Shown here one piece after another: positions 14,255-21,158 of a stretch of DNA of 22,569 bases. Position numbers and translations under genes: made by a program. How positions within the stretch are numbered: the first letter of the stretch is position 1; each line of letters opens with the position of its first letter. A model generated the notes under the pieces. The model saw only the letters and a program-made list of their open reading frames with translations. It did not search any database and was not told the DNA's origin. Source of the stretch: Spirochaetaceae bacterium (lineage in GTDB: Bacteria; Spirochaetota; Spirochaetia; Treponematales; Breznakiellaceae); NCBI GenBank assembly GCA_031265535.1, contig JAISCO010000164.1, positions 1 to 22,569 of the forward strand, in the 5' to 3' direction.

Positions 14255-16391
14255 CGAAATAAAATTTAAAGTTCGCGCCCGATTGTTAGAGCAGATGGGT
14301 GAACAGCTTATTAAGTCAGAATCAATAGCTCTTATGGAATTAATAAAAAATTCGTATGATGCTGACGCATCTCATTGTGTAGTAGAAATGCATGATATGG
14401 ATAATCCTGAGAAAGGTTCTATAATAATTACTGATGATGGAACAGGTATGAATTATGATATTTTTAAAAATGTCTGGCTTGAAATTGGTACCAGTAATAA
14501 AGCTGATAAAAAGGAAACGGAGGAAATTGATAAAAAAGGAATCATAAATGAAAAAAAGATAGAAAGAAGTAAAAAATTCAATCGTATTCCATTAGGAGAG
14601 AAAGGGATAGGCAGATTTGGAGTCCATCGACTAGGGCATGAGATTGAAATTATTTCCCGAATGGAAGGAAGCAAAGAATGCCGTCTTTTTGTAAACTGGG
14701 ATGCTATCAATAAGAGTAAATATATTGAAGACTTTCCTATTTCGCTTGAAGAACGTCCGCCTGAAATATTCAAAAAAGGATATGGAACTAAAATCATCAT
14801 TCAACGTTTAAAAAGCAAATGGAATAAGGCAACTGTACGAGAGTGTGCAAGAACAATCACATCTCTCAATTCGCCGTTTGATAATATTTCCAATTTCAGG
14901 ACAGAACTTATTATTGATAAATCGGAATGGCTTATGGGCCTGCTGAAGTTTGATGAGATTGAAACATATAAATTATATTCTTTTGAAGCAAAGATGGAAG
15001 GAAGTCGTATTACGAAATTTGGATATACCTTCATACCATATCCGGATATGAAAGGAATTGAGAAAACTGTCCTTGGCATTGAAGCCATTATAAAAAACAA
15101 TAGCATGGTAAGATTGGATGAGGATAAAAAGCCGGTTGATGTAGATCTGTCTACGGAAAAAATCGGTCCGGTTATTTTTAAAGGAATTATTTTTGATTTT
15201 GATACGAATATTTTAAAATTATCAAGATTATCTGACAGGAAAGGGCTTAAAGAATATCTGCGGGATAATGGTGGTATACGTATATTTAGAGACAATGTGC
15301 GTATTTGGGATTATGGTGAGCCTGAGAATGACTGGCTTGAAATGGAAAGTCGCAGAATAAACAGACCGGGAACAAAAATCAGCAAACGGCAAATACTTGG
15401 AGCTGTATATCTGGATAGCGAAAAAAGCCGGGCATTAATTGAGACGGCAGATCGCGAAGGTTTTGTTGATAATAATGCTTATCAGTTATTAAAATATGCC
15501 TGTAGGGCCGTTCTTGAAAAAATAGAAATATTCCGCAGGGCTGATAAAGAAAGATTGCGTATTTTATATGGAAACGAAAACAAGGAAATACCGGTAGTTA
15601 CATCTTTAGACGAAGCAAAAAGACTTATTGACGAAAACATTCCAGATAAAAAAATAGTAAAAGAAATAGATCGATGTTTAGATAGAATTCAAGTGGATTA
15701 TGATAGAATTACTAATTCCTTAATTAAAAGTGCCGGTGCAGGTCTGAATCTCATCGGTGTAGTACACCAAATGCAAAAAATAATAAAAAACATTATTTCT
15801 GGAATAGAAAATAATGTTTCAATTCAGGAAATCCGATCTCAGATTGATGATTTGGCGCGTTTAGTTGAGGGATATAGTATTTTAATCAAAAACAGCGAGA
15901 AAAAAGTTCGAAATATTAAGGGAATAATTGAGAAGGCATTGTTTAATCTTGAATTTCGCATAAAAGTTCACAATATTGAATTAAACTCGGCTTTTAGGAA
16001 TAGATTAGATCACATTGATTGCATTTGCACAGAATCCCATGTTGTTAGCGCAATCATGAATCTTGTAGACAATTCAATCTGGTGGATTGATTTTTCAAAA
16101 AAGAAAGAAAAATCAATTTACATAGACATATCTTCGGAGTTAAAGGGTTATACTACGATAATTGTAGCGGATACCGGCACTGGTTTTACTATACCGGTAA
16201 ATTTATTAGGCAAGCCATTTGTGACAGATAAGCCGGATGGAGCAGGAATGGGTATTGGATTAAATTTAACGACATTGATTATGGAATCACTCGGCGGTAA
16301 GATACTTTATCCTGATTATGACGATTTTTTTGTACCGCAAAAATATAAAGATGGAGCGATTGTAGCGTTGGCATTTAAGGAGAAAGAATAA
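14247..16391 (+). CDS. Dual GHKL protein: MutL/MORC-like ATPase fused to histidine-kinase-like core
   Basis: 714 residues from ATG 14247 (GGAG 7 nt upstream, 8-nt overlap with the methyltransferase). The N-terminal GHKL ATPase has N-box ELIKNSYDA (31-39), G1 DDGTGM (63-68), a lid with GEKGIGRFG (117-125) and GTKI (180-183). An S5-like domain follows with LGAVYLDSEKSRALIETADREGF (about 384-406, in two parts). Next is a helical region with GVVHQMQ (His507), resembling a DHp phosphoacceptor helix. The C-terminal second GHKL domain has N-box NLVDN (605-609), G1 DTGTGF (642-647) and G2 GAGMGIGL (665-672). Two complete ATP-binding sites in one chain are unusual. GHKL ATPases of the MutL/MORC type are known companions of restriction-modification genes. 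Likely role: ATP-dependent DNA sensing coupled to phosphotransfer to the receiver protein encoded next; this is inference. Confidence 0.9.
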   Translation: MADEIKFKVRARLLEQMGEQLIKSESIALMELIKNSYDADASHCVVEMHDMDNPEKGSIIITDDGTGMNYDIFKNVWLEIGTSNKADKKETEEIDKKGIINEKKIERSKKFNRIPLGEKGIGRFGVHRLGHEIEIISRMEGSKECRLFVNWDAINKSKYIEDFPISLEERPPEIFKKGYGTKIIIQRLKSKWNKATVRECARTITSLNSPFDNISNFRTELIIDKSEWLMGLLKFDEIETYKLYSFEAKMEGSRITKFGYTFIPYPDMKGIEKTVLGIEAIIKNNSMVRLDEDKKPVDVDLSTEKIGPVIFKGIIFDFDTNILKLSRLSDRKGLKEYLRDNGGIRIFRDNVRIWDYGEPENDWLEMESRRINRPGTKISKRQILGAVYLDSEKSRALIETADREGFVDNNAYQLLKYACRAVLEKIEIFRRADKERLRILYGNENKEIPVVTSLDEAKRLIDENIPDKKIVKEIDRCLDRIQVDYDRITNSLIKSAGAGLNLIGVVHQMQKIIKNIISGIENNVSIQEIRSQIDDLARLVEGYSILIKNSEKKVRNIKGIIEKALFNLEFRIKVHNIELNSAFRNRLDHIDCICTESHVVSAIMNLVDNSIWWIDFSKKKEKSIYIDISSELKGYTTIIVADTGTGFTIPVNLLGKPFVTDKPDGAGMGIGLNLTTLIMESLGGKILYPDYDDFFVPQKYKDGAIVALAFKEKE

Positions 16392-16392
16392 A

Positions 16393-17655
16393 ATGATAAC
16401 AGGGTATCAGAAAGTAATTGTTGTCGACGATGTGTTTAAAGAGGTAGAACCGCTTTTGTCGGCGCTTTGGAGAAAAGGTATATCCTGCATATATTTAACA
16501 GGGCAGCAGGAGTATCTTCCTGAAAGACCTTTTTCCGGTGTAAGATTATTGTTTCTTGATATTGAGCTTGATACCAAAGCTCTCTCTGATAAAGACAAGG
16601 CGTCAACATTAGCCGCCGTTGTAAAGAAAATCATTGGAGAAAATCCCTGTCCGTATTTTATTGTATTTTGGACAAAACATGATGACAACGTAATTAAAGA
16701 AGTGCTGAGATATCTCGGCACGGGTCATATATCACCCGTAGGGTGGATGAATTTTGATAAACCAACTTCATCAGATTCTATTGTAGAAGTTACTGAATTA
16801 ATAAAAAAGATAGAATCAAAATCTGTAGAGATGAAGGCATTCAATTATTTATTAGCATGGGAAAATTTGCTGGATAAAACAATTTCTGATTTTTCTAATA
16901 AATATTTTTCAGCCGTTTCTACTGATGGAAATACTGATGATTGGTCGGGGAAAATGGCAGTATTATTGGGTCATTTGGCATCATCTTATACAGGAGAAAA
17001 ACTTTATAATAACACAGATGATTTAAAAAATGCCATGCTGGCAATGAGCGATAGTTTAGGAGCCAGTATACAAAAGAATGTCAAGGCTGAAAATCTGGAT
17101 CTTGAAATGCGCTTATTACAGCAACCGATAGAGTTGCAGGAGCTGGCGGTTCAAAACTCATTATTATTTTTAGATTTTCAGCCGGGTAAAAAAGTTTCAT
17201 TTGGAAATATTTTTATAACAAATCAACCAGATGAACACTTGAAAGAAGCATTATACAAAAACATCTATCCTGATAATACGGATGGAACACTAATATGTGG
17301 TATGATAGTTACACCATCATGTGACATAGCGCATTCTAAATATTTGCATAATCAGAAAAACTGTTATCGTATACTCTATGGCCTTATGATTCCGGTCACA
17401 GATAGAGATCAGATCAAAAAAATTCATAAAATCAAAAAAGATTCTATTTTTATGATAGAACCTTTCTGGTATGAACAGAAAGAGCTGATATTTATTTTAC
17501 TATTTCATTTTGGCAGTTTATCTTCAGTCTGGTGGGATGATAATGATGTTCCTCAGTTTGAATTCGCCATAAAAGAACATCTTGCCTTTGATGTTCAGTC
17601 AAAGCTAGCTAATCACGTGAACAGATTGGGAAATTCAATGTTACAATTTCAATAA
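16393..17655 (+). CDS. Receiver-domain protein with unknown C-terminal domain
   Basis: 420 residues; ATG 16393 lies 1 nt after the preceding stop with AAGGAG about 10 nt upstream. Residues 5-128 form a response-regulator receiver: acidic pair D12-D13 in VIVVDD, phosphoacceptor Asp56 in RLLFLDIEL, Thr94 in FWTKHDD and Lys123-Pro124 in FDKP, so every key residue is present. The remaining 290 residues match no output domain I know. They are mostly helical, then contain a beta segment with VSFGNIFIT and a striking IVTPSCDIAHSK motif (Cys310-Asp311), which could be catalytic or metal-binding. No DNA-binding helix-turn-helix is evident, so it is probably not a transcription factor. Beside a protein with a histidine-kinase-like core, it is likely the phosphorylated partner and perhaps the effector of the system. 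Confidence 0.85.
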   Translation: MITGYQKVIVVDDVFKEVEPLLSALWRKGISCIYLTGQQEYLPERPFSGVRLLFLDIELDTKALSDKDKASTLAAVVKKIIGENPCPYFIVFWTKHDDNVIKEVLRYLGTGHISPVGWMNFDKPTSSDSIVEVTELIKKIESKSVEMKAFNYLLAWENLLDKTISDFSNKYFSAVSTDGNTDDWSGKMAVLLGHLASSYTGEKLYNNTDDLKNAMLAMSDSLGASIQKNVKAENLDLEMRLLQQPIELQELAVQNSLLFLDFQPGKKVSFGNIFITNQPDEHLKEALYKNIYPDNTDGTLICGMIVTPSCDIAHSKYLHNQKNCYRILYGLMIPVTDRDQIKKIHKIKKDSIFMIEPFWYEQKELIFILLFHFGSLSSVWWDDNDVPQFEFAIKEHLAFDVQSKLANHVNRLGNSMLQFQ

Positions 17656-17662
17656 ATTATTT

Positions 17663-18169
17663 ATGGATGTCTTAACCCCGGAACAACGGCATTATAATAT
17701 GTCCCAAATTCATTCAAAAGATACAAAGCCTGAATTGATTGTCCGTAAATGGCTTTGGTGTCATGGATACCGGTACAGATTGCATAGAAAAGATTTACCC
17801 GGAAAACCGGATATTGTACTTCCAAAATACAACGCAGTTATCTTTGTTCATGGTTGTTTCTGGCATCGGCACAACTGTAAATATGCTTCGACCCCTGCAA
17901 CGCGGAAGGATTTTTGGGAGGAAAAGTTAAATGGAAATGTAGAGCGTGATAAAGTAAATGTGCGGAAATTAATAGAACTAAAATGGCGAGTTCTTGTTAT
18001 ATGGGAATGTGAAATAAAGAAATGGGATACTGCCTTAGAAGAGAAAATAATTAATTTTTTAAGATTGAAAAATAACCCGTTTGTTCAGGACGATAGTTAT
18101 GATGATTCTCAAGAAGTATTTCATATTGCGGCGGAATCAGAGATTGATTATGTGATTGAAGATGTTTAA
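17663..18169 (+). CDS. vsr: Vsr-type very short patch repair / restriction endonuclease
   Basis: Nicks DNA next to T:G mismatches in the classical family; some relatives act in restriction systems. The 168-residue protein carries the full Vsr signature: MDVLTPEQRHYNMSQIHSKD start, LPGKPDIVLP with Asp50, VHGCFWHRHNC with His63 and His68, and the zinc ligands Cys65, His70, Cys72 and Cys116 (VIWECEIK). All are offset by one from the E. coli enzyme as I remember its numbering. An acidic C-terminal extension (about 140-168) is not typical. It starts 7 nt after the receiver gene without a clear Shine-Dalgarno, suggesting translational coupling. In an operon with a C5 methyltransferase it may repair deaminated 5-methylcytosine or be the cleaving enzyme of the defence module. 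Confidence 0.95.
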   Translation: MDVLTPEQRHYNMSQIHSKDTKPELIVRKWLWCHGYRYRLHRKDLPGKPDIVLPKYNAVIFVHGCFWHRHNCKYASTPATRKDFWEEKLNGNVERDKVNVRKLIELKWRVLVIWECEIKKWDTALEEKIINFLRLKNNPFVQDDSYDDSQEVFHIAAESEIDYVIEDV

Positions 18170-18206
18170 ATTTTTTGTAGCTATTCAGCTGGGATAGAAC
18201 CAAAAA

Positions 18207-18449
18207 TCACCAAATTCTGTCAAATTCAGATAATTTTATACCTTTATTGATTTCGGTTTGGCAGTCTTCTTTTAATGAAGTGCTATAGTGTTTATTTGCG
18301 AATTGTATTATTTCTAAAGGTGTTATTTTATTATTCCAAATTTCTTTTGCAAAACATATTTCAAATAGACGTATCATAAGAGATTGTTCATTATCCGGGG
18401 CGTTATTATACATTTCATTTAATTCTTTTGATAAATCATTTATTGTCAT
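18207..18449 (-). CDS. Small hypothetical protein, 80 aa
   Basis: Starts at ATG 18449 with GGAG 8 nt upstream, which makes it a credible small gene. The protein (M-T-I-N-D-L-S-K-E-L-N-E-M-Y) is predicted mostly helical and acidic, with a middle ITPLEIIQFANKHY segment that could be a small helical bundle or helix-turn-helix-like domain. I do not recognise it. It converges on the vsr gene (37-nt gap, no clear terminator) and follows the 18507-18761 gene on the same strand by 57 nt; the two may be a pair. Its AT-rich composition matches the defence operon rather than the lipoprotein genes. Confidence 0.7.
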   Translation of the reverse strand: MTINDLSKELNEMYNNAPDNEQSLMIRLFEICFAKEIWNNKITPLEIIQFANKHYSTSLKEDCQTEINKGIKLSEFDRIW

Positions 18450-18506
18450 AATTCATCTCCATTTGATTTTTCATTTTTATAGCTCTTTTATAACATAGAT
18501 ACTTTT

Positions 18507-18761
18507 TTATACATCATAAAATACATAATCCCCACTCTCAGTTATTTCATTAGGCAAATAAACAATTTTAGCTTCTTTTTGAAAATTCCAATTTTTATTC
18601 GTTTCAATCACTATCTGATACAGATTGCAATTAGCCGGAGGCAGATTATATAAACTAAAGACATATTTAATTGCGTCATCTTCACCTTTTGAATCAAACT
18701 CAAGAACAACATCTTTTAAATCCATATCTACAATCACATATTTATTCATTGTTATTTTCAT
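18507..18761 (-). CDS. Small hypothetical protein, about 84 aa
   Basis: Several starts are possible: ATG 18761 (M-K-I-T-M-N-K-Y), ATG 18749 (M-N-K-Y-V-I-V-D), or an upstream TTG at 18767; none has a strong Shine-Dalgarno. The product alternates strands and a helix (YVIVDMDLKDVVLEFDSKG, DDAIKYVFSLYN, LYQIVIETN, AKIVYLPNEI), suggesting a small alpha/beta fold. Not recognised. It is on the same strand as, and 57 nt before, the 80-aa gene, so the two could be a small operon such as a toxin-antitoxin or immunity-type pair at the edge of the defence island, but nothing in the sequence proves that. Confidence 0.65.
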   Translation of the reverse strand: MKITMNKYVIVDMDLKDVVLEFDSKGEDDAIKYVFSLYNLPPANCNLYQIVIETNKNWNFQKEAKIVYLPNEITESGDYVFYDV

Positions 18762-18889
18762 CCACAAATTAGAGTATATCTAACCAAATAATTTTGTCAC
18801 GTGATCCCCCAGTAAATATTCCTTGTTTATTCCTAACCATTTTATCCGCCATTTCACCCGTCCCAATTTCTATGTCTCAATGCCTATGC

Positions 18890-18922
18890 ACCCTCATTCA
18901 TCACTCTTCATTCCTCACTGTC
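18890..18922 (-). repeat. 7-nt repeat patch
   Basis: On the + strand TCATTCA TCACTCT TCATTCC TCACTGTC: the same family as at the left gene junctions, here upstream of the 18761 gene and again oriented with AGGAATG-like units on the - (coding) strand. Confidence 0.75.
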
Positions 18923-19095
18923 AAAAGTGGGAGCGCCCCCTCGCCAAATAAAAAATTACCTGTAAATATGAAAAATTTATCTACGCTGCTCCCCCTCGCT
19001 CCATAGTCCTCACTTCGCTTGCGCTTCGTTGCGGTCTATTCCGCTACCCCCACTCATTAACAAAGCCCCTCGTAAAAGCCCCTTCAGGCCGCGCC

Positions 19096-19245
19096 CCCTT
19101 TGTCATGCCCCTTGCTAAAAGAATCATTGTGGCAGTGGTCACGCCAAAGGGCATTATTTTTAAATAAAAATTTTCGTCAAAGACCCTTTGTCATGCCCCC
19201 TGCTGTAGCTTGCGCACTCCTTATTGTGGGCAAGGGTCATGCCAA
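19096..19245 (+). repeat. Direct repeats CCCTTTGTCATGCCCC ... ATTGTGGGCA
   Basis: CCCTTTGTCATGCCCC occurs perfectly at 19096-19111 and 19184-19199. Each is followed by an ATTGTGG-GCA-GGTCA-GCCAA block (about 19126-19147 and 19223-19245). The element of about 50-60 nt is thus duplicated with 88-nt spacing. Function unknown. Confidence 0.75.
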
Positions 19246-19318
19246 GCCTCCGCTTCGCTCCGGCACGGGGAATTATCCCGCAAAAATTTACAAACCTACT
19301 CGTAAAGGTTTTTCGTAG

Positions 19319-19372
19319 GGCGGCGGGTGATTTTACCCCTATTTAATGAGGGGCAAAAAATCCCCCGCCGCC
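19319..19372 (+). other. Long GC-rich hairpin
   Basis: GGCGGCGGG (19319-19327) pairs with CCCGCCGCC (19364-19372); inner segments GATTTT-ACCCCT and AGGGGC-AAAAAATC extend the stem with a few bulges around a loop ATTTAATG. No U-tract follows, so it is not a simple terminator. Confidence 0.75.
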
Positions 19373-19392
19373 AACCTTCGGCAAAAAAACGC

Positions 19393-19412
19393 GGGGGTGG
19401 GGTGGGGTGGGG
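19393..19412 (+). other. G-quadruplex-forming motif with single-base loops
   Basis: G5-T-G4-T-G4-T-G4 on the + strand, 52 nt upstream of the next start codon. Four or five G-runs with 1-nt loops are the most stable intramolecular quadruplex arrangement known, in DNA and in RNA. Confidence 0.9.
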
Positions 19413-19422
19413 TACTCTCATA

Positions 19423-19440
19423 TCCCTTATTACAAAGGGA
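19423..19440 (+). promoter_or_regulatory. Small hairpin before ribosome-binding site
   Basis: TCCCTT (19423-19428) pairs with AAGGGA (19435-19440) around a 6-nt loop, ending a dozen bases before the AGGAG of the 19464 gene. Possibly an mRNA structural element. Confidence 0.5.
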
Positions 19441-19463
19441 AATCTATTTTTAGGAGTTAATTT

Positions 19464-19979
19464 ATGAAAATTAACAGCATTTCAAACGTTGGAAGCTTGA
19501 TTAATTTTGTGAGCGAAAATTCAACATGGTCTCCTGTAACGGTAAGCAACGCCGTAAGCGCTTTGGGTTACAGGAAAAACGGCGCTCTTGAAAGCCTTAA
19601 AAGGCTTTCCTCATGTCTCGTTGACTGCGCAAAACACGGCGCCGCCTGCGGCATTCACGGGTTCACGATGTATCACGAAACAGTCAAATTCTTTCAGGAA
19701 AATCGAAGGGACATCGTACGCAACATCGAATTAGCCGCAAAAATCATCGGCAAGGACGACGCGCTTATGATACAGGGATTCGGCGTTTATCGCGGACAGC
19801 GCCCGCCGTCAGTTTCCGATATATCAAGGGCTCTTAGAGACATGGCAAAGACGCACGGCGATTTAACGGACTTGTACAACGTGTTTTCATGGTTTTGTTT
19901 GGAAGACATCTCAAACATCTGGTACAGGTATTTGGACAATAATTATCCGTTCTATGCGTCATTGACACTGACAGCTTAA
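19464..19979 (+). CDS. Hypothetical protein, 171 aa, mobile-element associated
   Basis: A well-supported gene: ATG 19464 with AGGAG 7 nt upstream. The predicted protein is largely helical. Notable parts are an N-terminal NFVSENSTWSPVTVSNAVSALGY helical pair (about 14-36), a Cys/Gly-rich core (SCLVDCAKHGAACGIHGFTMYHETVKFF in pieces, about 50-77) and a C-terminal YNVFSWFCLEDISNIWYRYL segment (about 138-157). The pattern of a Cys/Gly core followed by a helical C-terminus reminds me of small uncharacterised proteins found in phages and integrative elements; I cannot name the family with confidence. It is co-directional with the J-domain gene 24 nt downstream, so they form one unit. The leader upstream is heavily structured (hairpin, quadruplex motif, small hairpin). 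Confidence 0.8.
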   Translation: MKINSISNVGSLINFVSENSTWSPVTVSNAVSALGYRKNGALESLKRLSSCLVDCAKHGAACGIHGFTMYHETVKFFQENRRDIVRNIELAAKIIGKDDALMIQGFGVYRGQRPPSVSDISRALRDMAKTHGDLTDLYNVFSWFCLEDISNIWYRYLDNNYPFYASLTLTA

Positions 19980-20003
19980 ACAAATAACAGGAGAAAACAC
20001 AAA

Positions 20004-20489
20004 ATGAAATATTTTACAAACTGCAAAACAATAGAGGAAGCAAAAAAACTATATAGGGAATTGCTGAAACAACACCACCCCGACCACGCCGGAAAGGAAG
20101 GCGAAGCGGAAACAGTGGAAATCATCAACGATTTTAATCAATTCCTTGATAGTTTTGTTTCCAATTCTTTTAACGATTATTTTGCTGATAAAGATGAGAA
20201 ACCGAACTATTCGACAATAACGCCGTTTCAGGAAATCCTAAAACAAATCATACACCTTGATTGCGAAATCGAGATAATAGGTTACTGGATTTATTGTTTT
20301 AATTCTTATTCTGTCTATAAGCGCCTACAGGAATTAGGTTTCTGGTTCAGTTCCAAACACAAGGCGTGGATTTATTCAGGCGGCAGAAAAAGCCGCTATG
20401 TAACAAAAGCTACGTTAGACCAACTGCGAAAATTAAAAGGCAATTACAAAATAGAAAAAGACGATAGTGATTTACTGTCGGCGGTTTAA
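20004..20489 (+). CDS. J-domain (DnaJ-like) protein
   Basis: 161 residues; ATG 20004 with AGGAG about 10 nt upstream. Residues 8-50 form a short J-domain: TIEEAKKLYRELLKQHHPDHAG with the invariant His-Pro-Asp loop (25-27), then a helix IINDFNQFLDSF. J-domains stimulate the ATPase of Hsp70 chaperones. The C-terminal half ends in a compact module IGYWIYCFNSYSVYKRLQELGFWFSSKHKAWIY (about 93-125, in parts), the GxW...LKxxGFxWsxxxKaWY pattern seen in small J-domain proteins of plasmids, phages and integrative elements. No zinc-finger or Gly/Phe region, so it is not the housekeeping DnaJ. Together with the 171-aa gene and the nearby integrase it marks this as mobile DNA. Its partner Hsp70 and role in the element are unknown. 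Confidence 0.85.
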   Translation: MKYFTNCKTIEEAKKLYRELLKQHHPDHAGKEGEAETVEIINDFNQFLDSFVSNSFNDYFADKDEKPNYSTITPFQEILKQIIHLDCEIEIIGYWIYCFNSYSVYKRLQELGFWFSSKHKAWIYSGGRKSRYVTKATLDQLRKLKGNYKIEKDDSDLLSAV

Positions 20490-20502
20490 CGCAATTTAAC
20501 AC

Positions 20503-20539
20503 GGTAACTATCGTGCCCGCAAAGGACGCGATAGTTACC
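20503..20539 (+). terminator. Hairpin after the J-domain gene, probable terminator
   Basis: A perfect 11-bp stem GGTAACTATCG (20503-20513) / CGATAGTTACC (20529-20539) with a 15-nt loop starts 14 nt after the stop codon. The following TCTAATTGTTATT is only moderately U-rich, so termination may be weak; the palindrome could also be a protein-binding site. Confidence 0.6.
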
Positions 20540-20681
20540 TCTAATTGTTATTCCCATTCATTACAAAGTACAACAATATTACCCCAAAATCGGTCTAAAC
20601 AATATACACAGCCGATTTTATTAAGCAATCCTGCGCCCTTACAGATTCTCAAAATTGCCTGAAAAATTTATTTCAAGCTGT

Positions 20682-20795
20682 CTACTGTCCGTTTTGTTTT
20701 TTCAACGGCAGCAAATATTTTTTTACATTGTTATAATCAATTTCAAAATCCGGCATACCCCACTCCACAATAATTATCCATGCCTTACCGTCCAT
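20682..20795 (-). CDS. Possible small protein or gene fragment, 37 aa
   Basis: ATG 20795 to TAG 20682. The product (M-D-G-K-A-W-I-I-I-V-E-W-G-M-P-D-F-E-I-D-Y) has a gene-like composition and ends K-K-Q-N-G-Q, but no good Shine-Dalgarno is present. It may be a remnant of a longer gene of the mobile element. Not recognised. Confidence 0.3.
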   Translation of the reverse strand: MDGKAWIIIVEWGMPDFEIDYNNVKKYLLPLKKQNGQ

Positions 20796-20855
20796 GTTTT
20801 ATTTTTTATCCATTTCCCCGGTAATGAAACCTGTAAAACGCTAGGGTTTTTTTAT

Positions 20856-20899
20856 TAGGCGTAGCCTATACGGTTTAATACCCCGCCGCTCTGCGGCGG
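20856..20899 (+). mobile_element. IS200/IS605-type left-end hairpins
   Basis: Two hairpins precede the transposase remnant: TAGGC-GTA-GCCTA (20856-20868) and CCGCCGC-TCT-GCGGCGG (20883-20899). An imperfect GC-rich subterminal hairpin shortly upstream of tnpA, with the flanking TTTAATACCCC, is characteristic of IS200/IS605 left ends, which are recognised as single-stranded hairpins by the Y1 transposase. Confidence 0.7.
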
Positions 20900-20926
20900 C
20901 TGAAATTGAAGTATTATACTTGAAGG

Positions 20927-21027
20927 ATGAGTGAGATCATACGAAAAAACATAATGTAAACACGCTTATGTATCACATAGTATGTCCGGCAAAATACCAG
21001 ATGACAGTGATTTCCGTATCAGACTAA
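20927..21027 (+). pseudogene. tnpA: Truncated, frameshifted IS200-family transposase (tnpA remnant)
   Basis: From ATG 20927 the frame gives M-S-E-I-I-R-K, then is lost at a run of six A (20944-20949). In the next frame (20950 onward) it continues H-N-V-N-T-L-M-Y-H-I-V-C-P-A-K-Y-Q, the well-known N-terminus of IS200/IS605 Y1 transposases (usually HNV...LLYHIVCPAKYRR). One missing A explains the shift. Similarity ends after about 25 codons and the frame stops at 21027, so the HUH motif and catalytic Tyr are missing. This is a dead remnant. Confidence 0.85.
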
Positions 21028-21049
21028 AACGTGAAAGGTAAAAAAAATA

Positions 21050-21083
21050 CCGTAGGGATCTGCCCTGCGGTTGTTTATTTTTT
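21050..21083. terminator. Bidirectional rho-independent terminator
   Basis: CCGTAGGG (21050-21057) pairs with CCCTGCGG (21063-21070) with one G-U pair and a 5-nt loop. The + strand is followed by TTGTTTATTTTTT; the - strand by ATTTTTTTTACC. It can stop transcripts from either side. Confidence 0.8.
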
Positions 21084-21090
21084 ATCGCAC

Positions 21091-21131
21091 AAAAAAACGG
21101 CGGGCAAAGGGACTATACCCCGTGCCCGCCG
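21091..21131 (-). terminator. Rho-independent terminator of the integrase gene
   Basis: On the - strand CGGCGGGCA (21131-21123) pairs with TGCCCGCCG (21106-21098), with GGGG/CCC pairs inside the loop, followed directly by seven T. It lies 28 nt beyond the integrase stop codon. Confidence 0.9.
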
Positions 21132-21158
21132 CAATACGCCGCCAGCCGTTTACGTTTT

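Larger units (their letters stand above)
18768..19463. other. Structured non-coding region before the mobile-element genes
   Basis: About 700 nt with no convincing gene; apparent frames here lack ribosome-binding sites and consist of repeat or GC-skewed sequence. It holds a 7-mer patch, a C/T-rich stretch with CACTTCGCTTGCGCTTCG-like motifs (about 19010-19045), duplicated CCCTTTGTCATGCCCC elements, a long GC-rich hairpin, a G-quadruplex motif and a small hairpin just before the next gene. It may be the untranslated leader or an end of the mobile element. Confidence 0.6.
20490..21158. other. Intergenic region with gene remnants
   Basis: About 670 nt between the J-domain gene and the convergent integrase. 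Contents in order: terminator-like hairpin, a second palindrome AAAATCGG (20586-20593)/CCGATTTT (20612-20619), a possible 37-aa frame on the - strand, an IS200/IS605 end and transposase remnant, and two terminators. No intact gene is evident. Confidence 0.6.

Noticed and set aside
19100..19318. 72-codon frame in the duplicated non-coding element
   Set aside because: It lies over the direct repeats and has no ribosome-binding site; composition does not resemble neighbouring genes.
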